Of a stretch of 64,000 nt of DNA, positions 57,629 through 64,000 are shown one piece after another. The notes under the pieces are model-generated. The model had not been told where the DNA came from. It ran no database searches and saw nothing but the letters and a program-made list of their open reading frames with translations. The stretch is from assembly GCF_018771565.1 (NCBI RefSeq), contig NZ_CP076326.1, forward strand, positions 496,001-560,000. The letters run 5' to 3'. Every line of letters starts with the position of its first letter. Positions within the stretch are counted from its first letter, which is position 1. The position numbers and the translations under genes are program-made. Origin of the DNA: Thermoflexus hugenholtzii (lineage in GTDB: Bacteria; Chloroflexota; Anaerolineae; Thermoflexales; Thermoflexaceae).

Positions 57629-58867
57629 ATGGCGGGGGTGCCTGGATATGAGGCCCTGACGGAAACCCTGGCCCGCCGGGGCGTGGATGTGGAGGCGGTG
57701 AAGGCTGCCCTGAAGCGGCAGCGGATCGAGACGCCCTCCTGGGGTTATGGCAACTCCGGCACTCGTTTTAAGGTGTTTCCATGGCCGGGGGCAGCCCGGA
57801 ACATCTACGAGAAGCTGGCGGACGCGGCGGTGGTGCATCGATTCACAGGCGTGTGTCCCACGGTGGCCATCCACATCCCGTGGGATAAAGTGGAAGATTG
57901 GGAAGGCCTGCGGCAATACGCCGCCAGCCTGGGGCTTCAAATCGGGGCGGTGAACCCCAACCTGTTCCAGGACGACGATTACCGGCTGGGCAGCGTCTGC
58001 CATCCGGATCCCCGGGTTCGGCGTCGGGCGGTGGAGCACATGCTGGAGTGCATCGAGATCGCCGAAAAGGTCGGCTCCTCCATCCTGAGCCTCTGGTTCG
58101 CCGACGGCACCAACTACCCCGGTCAGGACGACTTCCGGGCGCGCAAACATCGCATGCTGGAGGCTCTCTTGGAGGTCTACCGCCGGATGCCGCCGGGGAT
58201 GCGGATGCTGATCGAATATAAGTTCTTCGAGCCGGCCTTCTATCACACCGATTTGGCAGACTGGGGGATGGCCTATGTCATCGCAACCCACCTCGGGCCC
58301 CAGGCCCAGGTCCTGGTGGACACCGGTCACCATCCCCAGGGGACCAACATCGAGCACATCGTGGCCTTCTTGTTGGATGAGGGCCGGTTGGGGGGCTTCC
58401 ATTTCAACAATCGGAAATACGCCGACGACGACCTGATCGTCGGGTCTATCAATCCCTTCGAACTCTTCCTGATCTTCAATGAGCTGGTTGCAGCGGAGCA
58501 GGACCCGCGGACGGCGGAGACGGCCCGGGCGGTGGCTTACATGATCGATCAGTCCCACAACATCGAGCCGAAGATCGAAGCGATGATCCAGTCGGTGGTG
58601 AACATCCAGACGGCCTACGCGAAGGCACTTCTGGTGGATCGACGGAGGCTGCGGGAGGCGCAGGAGGCGGGCGACGTCCTGGAGGCCCACCGGGTTCTCC
58701 TGGAAGCCTACGAGACCGATGTGCGTCCGCTGCTGGCCCAGGTCCGTCTGGAGATGGGACTGGATCCGGACCCGGTGGCCGCTTTCCGACGGAGCGGATA
58801 CGCAGAGAAGGTGGCCCGGGAACGGGGGATCGCCGTTGCGGCCAGCGGCTACCCCGGCGCATCTTAA
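57629..58867 (+). CDS. rhaI: L-rhamnose isomerase (RhaI type)
   Basis: This 412-residue enzyme converts L-rhamnose to L-rhamnulose. It belongs to the xylose-isomerase-like TIM-barrel group, seen in [36 protein letters not shown] (metal and substrate region), [16 protein letters not shown] with the metal-binding Glu, [17 protein letters not shown] and [29 protein letters not shown]. It resembles RhaI of Pseudomonas and Bacillus types rather than E. coli RhaA. It is followed closely by the aldolase/dehydrogenase gene. A GAGGGGGGAAGCC run precedes the ATG. Confidence 0.95.
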   Translation: MAGVPGYEALTETLARRGVDVEAVKAALKRQRIETPSWGYGNSGTRFKVFPWPGAARNIYEKLADAAVVHRFTGVCPTVAIHIPWDKVEDWEGLRQYAASLGLQIGAVNPNLFQDDDYRLGSVCHPDPRVRRRAVEHMLECIEIAEKVGSSILSLWFADGTNYPGQDDFRARKHRMLEALLEVYRRMPPGMRMLIEYKFFEPAFYHTDLADWGMAYVIATHLGPQAQVLVDTGHHPQGTNIEHIVAFLLDEGRLGGFHFNNRKYADDDLIVGSINPFELFLIFNELVAAEQDPRTAETARAVAYMIDQSHNIEPKIEAMIQSVVNIQTAYAKALLVDRRRLREAQEAGDVLEAHRVLLEAYETDVRPLLAQVRLEMGLDPDPVAAFRRSGYAEKVARERGIAVAASGYPGAS

Positions 58868-58934
58868 CCTTGGAATTCAGGGCCGCTCCCTGAGCTCTCG
58901 GCTTCATCTGGATTTGCCTCAGGAGGGATGGAGG

Positions 58935-60995
58935 ATGCCGCGCAACCTCTGGAAGGAAGAGGAAGCGGCGGGCTTGAGCGAGCTGGAGCTTCTGGTCTAC
59001 CGCTCCCGCCTGCTGGGGGCCGATCGAAGCGTGTGCAACATCTTCGGGGGCAACACATCGGCCAAGACGATCGAGCTGGACTTCCGGGGCCGCCCCATTC
59101 GCACGCTGTGGGTGAAGGGCTCCGGATCGGATCTGGCCACGATCACGCTGAAGGGCTTCGCGGCGCTGCGGTTGGACGATGTGTTGCCCCTCATGGAGCG
59201 GGAGAGCCTCTCCGACGAGGAGATGGTGGAGTATCTTTCCCACTGTTATCTGAAGCCGGGGATGCCTCGCCCCTCCATCGAGACGCTGCTGCACGCCTTT
59301 ATCCCCGCCCCCCACGTGGATCACACCCACCCGGACGCTATCGTGAGTCTGGCCACGTCGGAGAACGGACCGGAGCATGTGCGGCGTCTCTTCGGCGACC
59401 GCGCGGTCTGGGTTCCCTATGTGCGGCCGGGGTTCACCCTGAGCAAGTGGATCGCCGAGGCGGTGCGGGCCAACCCGCAGGCGGAGTGCGTGGTGATGGC
59501 CAAGCACGGCCTGGTGACCTGGGGGGAGGACGCCCGTTCCTGCTACGAGAACACCATCCGGATCATCCAGGAGGCGGAGGATTACATCGCCGAGCGGGCG
59601 ATGGGCCGTCGGGTCTTCGGCGGGGTGCGCCTCCCCGCGTTGCCGGAGCGTCGGCGCCGGGAGATCGCGGCGGAGCTGCTGCCGATCCTGCGGGGCGCGG
59701 TGAGCCGGGAGCGCCGACATGTCCTGCGCTACGACGACAGCCCGGAGGTTCTGGATTTCGTGGGCAGCGAGGGGGCCCGGGAGGTCGCTCGAGTGGGCTC
59801 CGCATGCCCGGATCATCTGGTGCACACCAAGCACTGGCCGTTGTTTGTGGAGTGGGATGGCTCTGACGTGGAGGGACTGAAGGCCTCCCTGGTCCGGGAA
59901 GTTGAGCGCTATCGAGAAGAGTATGTCCGTTACTTCGAAGCGCACCGGGGTCCCCAGGACACGATGATGGATCCCTCCCCACGCATCATCCTCATCCCGG
60001 GCCTCGGGCTGATCGCCACCGGGAAGGACGCGTTTATGGCCGGTGTGGCCCGGGATCTCTATCACCGGGCCATCGCGGTGATGCGTGGCGCCACCGCCCT
60101 GGATCGTTTTGTCTCCCTCACGCCGGCGGAAGCCTTCGCGGTGGAATACTGGCCGCTGGAGCTGTATAAGCTGACCCTCCGTCCTCCCGAGCGGGAGCTG
60201 GCGGGCCGGGTGGCAGTGATCACCGGAGGGGCTTCCGGCATCGGCCGTGCGACGGCGTATCGCCTGGCCCAGGAAGGGGCCCACGTGGTGATCCTGGACA
60301 TCAACCGGGAGGGCGCGGAAGCGGTGGCCGCCGACCTCGTCTCCCGCTATGGGGAGGGACGGGGGATGGCCGTGCCCTGTGATGTCACCGATGAGGCTCA
60401 GGTCGCTGAAGCCTTCCGCCGCACGGTTCTGGCATATGGAGGGGTGGATATTGTGATCAACAACGCGGGCATCGCCCACTCAGCCCCGGTTACGGAGACC
60501 TCGACGGCGGATTGGGATCGCCTGTATCACGTGCTGGTGCGGGGCTATTTCCTCGTGGCCCGCGAGGCGTTCCGGATCTGGAAGGCGCAGGGGATCGGGG
60601 GGAGCATGGTCATCGTCGCTTCGAAAAACGCTTTGGTCGCCGGGAAGAACACCGCCGCCTATAGCTCCGCCAAGGCCGCAGAGGTGCATCTGGCCCGCTG
60701 TCTGGCCGAGGAGGGAGGCGAGATCGGGGTTCGTGTGAACGTGGTCTGTCCCGATGCCGTGATCCGGGGTTCCAGCATATGGGACACACGCTGGCGGGAG
60801 GAGCGGGCGCGCACGTATGGGATCGCCCCGGAGCAGCTGGAGGAATATTACCGCCAGCGCACGACCCTCAAGGTCAACGTGTATCCGGAGGACGTGGCCG
60901 AGGCCATCCTCTTCTTCGCCTCCGATCGCTCGGCGAAGACCACCGGCGGGATCCTGACGGTGGATGGAGGGGTTCCCGCGGCCTACGTTCGCTGA
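58935..60995 (+). CDS. Bifunctional rhamnulose-1-phosphate aldolase / lactaldehyde dehydrogenase
   Basis: A 686-residue fusion. Residues about 1-420 are a class II aldolase with zinc ligands in HVDHTHPDAIVSLATS and a later AKHGLVTWGED, cleaving L-rhamnulose 1-phosphate to DHAP and L-lactaldehyde. Residues about 425-686 are a short-chain dehydrogenase with VAVITGGASGIGRATAYRLAQEG, DIVINNAGIAH and the catalytic AAYSSAKAAEVHLAR (Y-x3-K near 575), expected to oxidise lactaldehyde to lactate. The same fusion is known as RhaEW/YuxG in other bacteria. AGGAGG precedes the ATG at 58935; the frame extends upstream but is not supported there. Confidence 0.95.
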   Translation: MPRNLWKEEEAAGLSELELLVYRSRLLGADRSVCNIFGGNTSAKTIELDFRGRPIRTLWVKGSGSDLATITLKGFAALRLDDVLPLMERESLSDEEMVEYLSHCYLKPGMPRPSIETLLHAFIPAPHVDHTHPDAIVSLATSENGPEHVRRLFGDRAVWVPYVRPGFTLSKWIAEAVRANPQAECVVMAKHGLVTWGEDARSCYENTIRIIQEAEDYIAERAMGRRVFGGVRLPALPERRRREIAAELLPILRGAVSRERRHVLRYDDSPEVLDFVGSEGAREVARVGSACPDHLVHTKHWPLFVEWDGSDVEGLKASLVREVERYREEYVRYFEAHRGPQDTMMDPSPRIILIPGLGLIATGKDAFMAGVARDLYHRAIAVMRGATALDRFVSLTPAEAFAVEYWPLELYKLTLRPPERELAGRVAVITGGASGIGRATAYRLAQEGAHVVILDINREGAEAVAADLVSRYGEGRGMAVPCDVTDEAQVAEAFRRTVLAYGGVDIVINNAGIAHSAPVTETSTADWDRLYHVLVRGYFLVAREAFRIWKAQGIGGSMVIVASKNALVAGKNTAAYSSAKAAEVHLARCLAEEGGEIGVRVNVVCPDAVIRGSSIWDTRWREERARTYGIAPEQLEEYYRQRTTLKVNVYPEDVAEAILFFASDRSAKTTGGILTVDGGVPAAYVR

Positions 60996-61073
60996 GGGGC
61001 ACATCTTCCAAACCGGAAATGGCCGGCGCTCAGGTTGCTCAGACCGACGGCACAGGGCACGGAGGGTTGGCGC

Positions 61074-62558
61074 ATGCTTCGTCTGGCGGCCATCGACCTG
61101 GGGGCGGAGAGCGGACGGGTGTTCCTGGGGACGTTCGATGGGGAACGCCTGTCCGTCGAGGAGATCCATCGTTTCCCGAACGTCCCGGTTCGGGTTCAGG
61201 GCACCCTCTATTGGGACATCCTTCGCCTCTTCGAAGGAGTCCGGGAAGGTTTGCTCCGGGCCGCCCGGGTTTCCGGAGGGCGCATCGCTTCGGTGGGGGT
61301 TGACACCTGGGGGGTGGATTTCGCCCTGCTGGACCGCCAGGGCCGGCTGATCGGGAACCCGGTGCATTATCGGGATCGCCGCACCGAAGGGATGATGGAG
61401 CGGGTTTTCCAGCGCATCCCCCGCGAGGAGATCTACCGCCGCACCGGGATCCAGTTCATGCCGATCAACACCCTCTATCAGTTGTTCGCCATGGTGGCGC
61501 GGGAGGATCCCTGGCTGGAGATCGCCCACACTTTCCTGACGATCCCTGACCTTTTCCATTACTGGCTGAGCGGGGTGAAGGCCTGCGAGTTCACCAACGC
61601 CACGACCACGCAATGTTACGATCCCTTGGCTGGGGATTGGGCGCGGGATTTGCTGGGACGTCTGGGGATCCCCACTCACCTTTTCCCCGAGATCCTGCCC
61701 CCGGGGACCATCCTGGGGCCGCTCCAGCCGGAGCTGGCGCAGGAGCTGGGTCTTCCCGAGACTCAGGTGGTCGCGCCGGCCAGCCACGACACCGGCTCCG
61801 CGGTGGCCGCTGTCCCCTTTCAGCATCCCGATGCGGCTTATATCAGCTCGGGGACGTGGTCCTTGGTCGGCGTGGAGGTCAGGGCCCCGGTGATCCGGGA
61901 GGAGGCCCTGGCGGACAACTTCACCAACGAAGGGGGCGTGGGAGGGACCTTCCGGCTGCTGAAGAACGTGATGGGGCTGTGGCTGCTTCAGGAGTGCCGG
62001 CGCACGTGGGCCGCCCAGGGACAGCAATGGGATTATGAGGCTCTGGTTCGTCTGGCGGAAGCGGCCCCTCCGCTCCGATCGCTTATCGATCCGGATGATC
62101 CGCGATTCCTGCCTCCAGGAGAGATGCCCGCACGGATTCAGGCGTTCTGCCAGGAGACCGGCCAGCCTATCCCGGAGGAACCCGCAGAGATCGTCCGCTG
62201 TATCCTGGAGAGCCTCGCCCTGAAGTATCGATGGGTGATCGAGCGCCTGGAGGCCCTGCTCGCACGCCCCATCCCGCTGATCCACGTAGTCGGCGGCGGA
62301 TCCCGCAATGCCCTCCTCTGTCAGTGGACGGCGGACGCCGCCGGACGCCCGGTGCTGGCCGGGCCTGCCGAAGCCACAGCGCTGGGCAACCTCATCGTGC
62401 AGGCGATGGCCCTGGGCCATCTCTCCAACCTCGAGGAGGCTCGCGCGGTGATCCGGCGCTCCTTCGCTCCGCTTCTCTATGAGCCCCGCGCTTCCTCCAC
62501 CTGGGAGGAGGCTTACCAGCGCTTTGTCACCCGGATCCTTCCCGCTGGAAGGAAATGA
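61074..62558 (+). CDS. rhaB: L-rhamnulokinase
   Basis: A 494-residue FGGY-family kinase that phosphorylates L-rhamnulose at O1. The phosphate loop is LAAIDLGAESGRVFLG, the active-site Asp is in SVGVDTWGVDFALLD, and YISSGTWSLVGVE, NFTNEGGVGGTFRLLKNVMGLWLLQE and IHVVGGGSRNALLCQWTADA complete the fold. Length is normal. GGAGGGTTGG precedes the ATG at 61074. It completes the isomerase-kinase-aldolase pathway in the operon. Confidence 0.96.
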   Translation: MLRLAAIDLGAESGRVFLGTFDGERLSVEEIHRFPNVPVRVQGTLYWDILRLFEGVREGLLRAARVSGGRIASVGVDTWGVDFALLDRQGRLIGNPVHYRDRRTEGMMERVFQRIPREEIYRRTGIQFMPINTLYQLFAMVAREDPWLEIAHTFLTIPDLFHYWLSGVKACEFTNATTTQCYDPLAGDWARDLLGRLGIPTHLFPEILPPGTILGPLQPELAQELGLPETQVVAPASHDTGSAVAAVPFQHPDAAYISSGTWSLVGVEVRAPVIREEALADNFTNEGGVGGTFRLLKNVMGLWLLQECRRTWAAQGQQWDYEALVRLAEAAPPLRSLIDPDDPRFLPPGEMPARIQAFCQETGQPIPEEPAEIVRCILESLALKYRWVIERLEALLARPIPLIHVVGGGSRNALLCQWTADAAGRPVLAGPAEATALGNLIVQAMALGHLSNLEEARAVIRRSFAPLLYEPRASSTWEEAYQRFVTRILPAGRK

Positions 62559-62704
62559 GGATAGAGACGACCCAGCAGGTCGCCCCTGCCGGATCGAACG
62601 GCGATCGCCGCTTCCCGGTGCGCCCGATGGAGGCGTGTTGCATGAGGTAAACTGGGGAAGCGGCGGTGATTCGGCGGCCTGATCCGCCCAGAGGAGGAGA
62701 GACG

Positions 62705-64000
62705 ATGAGCGTCCCCAGCCCGGCCTTTCGCGCGCGCATCCGCCAGGGGCTCTCCGATGCCGTCCTCCAGGAGGCGCTGCAGCGGGCCACCCGATCCTTC
62801 CAGATCAGCCGCGAGAAGGCGTTCGCCGACCTCCCGGACGCCGAGGCGGTCCGCGACCGCGCCCGCGCCATCCGCGCCCACACCATCGCCCACCTGGACC
62901 GCTACCTGGAGCAGTTCGCCCGGGAGGTGGAGCGACACGGCGGAAAGGTCTTCTGGGCCGCCACGGCACAGGAGGCGTGCGATTACATCCTGGGCCTGGC
63001 CCGCGCCCGGGGCATCTCCCTGGTCGCCAAGAGCAAGTCCATGGTCAGCGAGGAGATCGGCCTCAACGCCGCCCTGGAAGCCGCCGGGATCCGGGTGGTG
63101 GAGACCGACCTGGGAGAGTTCATCATCCAGCTGGCCGGGGAACGTCCCTCCCATATCATCACCCCGGCCATCCACAAGCGCCGGGAGGACGTCTCCCAGC
63201 TTTTCCAGAAGCATCTCGGAATGCCCCCCACGGATGAGATCCCCGCGATGACCGCCGCGGCCCGCCAGGCCCTGCGCCAGGTCTTCCTGGATGCCCGCAT
63301 GGGGATCAGCGGGGTCAACTTCGGGATCGCCGAGACGGGGACCCTGGTGCTGGTGACCAACGAGGGCAACGGCCGGATGGTGACCACCCTGCCGCCGATC
63401 CACGTGGCCCTGATGGGCATCGAGCGGGTGGTGCCCACGTGGGAAGACGCCGAGATCCTGCTGCGGGTGCTGGCCCGCAGCGCCACCGGCCAGGCCCTCA
63501 CCGCCTACACGTCGTTCCTCACCGGCCCCCGTCGACCCAAGGAGCCCGATGGACCCGAGGAGCTGCACGTGGTGCTGGTGGACAACGGCCGCTCCCGCTG
63601 GCTGGGCACCCCGCTGGAGGAGGCGCTTTACTGCATCCGTTGCGGGGCCTGCCTGAACGCCTGCCCGGTCTACCAGGCCATCGGGGGCCACGCTTACGGC
63701 AGCGTGTATCCCGGCCCCATCGGATCCATCGTCACGCCGATGCTGGGGGAGGGAGCCGGCGCGGAGCTCGCTTACGCCAGCAGCCTGTGCGGGGCCTGCC
63801 AGGAGATCTGCCCGGTGCGCATCGCCATCCCCGATCTTCTGATCCGCTGGCGTCAGATGGAGGCCAGCCGCCTCCTGCCGGCCTGGGAGCGGGCCGCCCT
63901 CTGGGCTTACGCTCGAATCGCCCGCCACCCCGCGGCCTGGGCGCGGCTCGGCCGCTGGGCGATGGCGCTCCTGCGTCGCCTGGGGCGAGGGGGATGGCTG
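62705..64000 (+). CDS. lutB: LutB-like iron-sulfur lactate utilisation protein (runs off window)
   Basis: At least 432 residues, open to the window end. The N-terminal LUD domain includes KSKSMVSEEIGLNAALE, VVETDLGEFIIQLAGE, HIITPAIHKRREDVSQLF and GVNFGIAETGTLVLVTNEGN. Two 4Fe-4S clusters follow in CIRCGACLNACPVYQ and CGACQEICPVRIAIPDL. LutB with LutA and LutC oxidises L-lactate to pyruvate. GGAGGAGAGACG precedes the ATG at 62705. It lies 146 bases after rhaB, and its substrate is the predicted product of rhamnose breakdown, so metabolic linkage is plausible. lutA and lutC would lie outside the window. Confidence 0.93.
   Translation, partial: MSVPSPAFRARIRQGLSDAVLQEALQRATRSFQISREKAFADLPDAEAVRDRARAIRAHTIAHLDRYLEQFAREVERHGGKVFWAATAQEACDYILGLARARGISLVAKSKSMVSEEIGLNAALEAAGIRVVETDLGEFIIQLAGERPSHIITPAIHKRREDVSQLFQKHLGMPPTDEIPAMTAAARQALRQVFLDARMGISGVNFGIAETGTLVLVTNEGNGRMVTTLPPIHVALMGIERVVPTWEDAEILLRVLARSATGQALTAYTSFLTGPRRPKEPDGPEELHVVLVDNGRSRWLGTPLEEALYCIRCGACLNACPVYQAIGGHAYGSVYPGPIGSIVTPMLGEGAGAELAYASSLCGACQEICPVRIAIPDLLIRWRQMEASRLLPAWERAALWAYARIARHPAAWARLGRWAMALLRRLGRGGWL

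Overview
The window is a GC-rich, gene-dense bacterial chromosome segment with no rRNA or tRNA gene and no CRISPR array. Multi-GAF histidine kinases, Flp-type pilins, a tandem set of GT87-like membrane glycosyltransferases, a T-box leader, and the fused rhamnulose-phosphate aldolase/dehydrogenase route suggest a Chloroflexota bacterium, perhaps a thermophile close to Thermoflexus. This placement is an inference from gene content and style; no database search was made.

Layout. 1-2.8 kb (minus): a T-box leader, pheS, a single-chain MntA-HepT (nucleotidyltransferase-HEPN) protein and the start of pheT, apparently one operon. 2.8-7.4 kb (minus): a coiled-coil protein with identical internal repeats, and a GAF sensor kinase overlapping a REC-REC-LuxR regulator. 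7.4-11.7 kb (minus): a replication operon of dnaB, a DnaD-domain protein and a helicase-loader-like ATPase with two AAA+ domains in one chain, preceded by a DUF151 nuclease-like gene. 11.8-20.9 kb (mainly plus): hutH, a first array of hairpin repeats, a 1041-residue hybrid sensor kinase, a secreted glycoside hydrolase, a lone DUF433 gene, homoserine dehydrogenase and an AT-richer RHH/PIN toxin-antitoxin pair.

20.9-36.2 kb (minus) is a long run of mostly overlapping genes. It starts with a prenyltransferase-repeat protein and a DUF362 protein and continues through a PIG-V-like mannosyltransferase and eight further GT-C-type integral membrane glycosyltransferases. One of these is split by a frameshift at a T8 run. 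Two near-identical Flp pilin genes follow (36.4-36.9 kb), each preceded by the same DosR/NarL-like motif. 37.2-39.2 kb (minus) carries trxB, a Uma2 nuclease-family gene and def. A second, larger array of the same hairpin repeat family occupies 39.4-40.2 kb.

40.4-44.7 kb (plus): a PEP/pyruvate-binding-domain protein, tgt and a HAD phosphatase. 44.8-47.9 kb (minus): a secreted repeat-tailed protein and glutamate dehydrogenase. 48.5-51.3 kb (plus): a GAF histidine kinase. 51.5-62.6 kb (plus): a complete L-rhamnose operon with a clear promoter and tandem operator-like repeats. It encodes a DeoR regulator, an ASRT-family protein, a sugar ABC transporter, rhamnose isomerase, the bifunctional aldolase/dehydrogenase and rhamnulokinase. 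The window ends in a lutB-like lactate-oxidation gene, which fits the expected lactate product.

Most notable are the tRNA-responsive operon carrying a fused HEPN toxin/antitoxin protein, the two modular palindrome-rich repeat arrays, the double-AAA+ helicase loader, the T8 frameshift and the palindromic operator upstream of the duplicated pilins.
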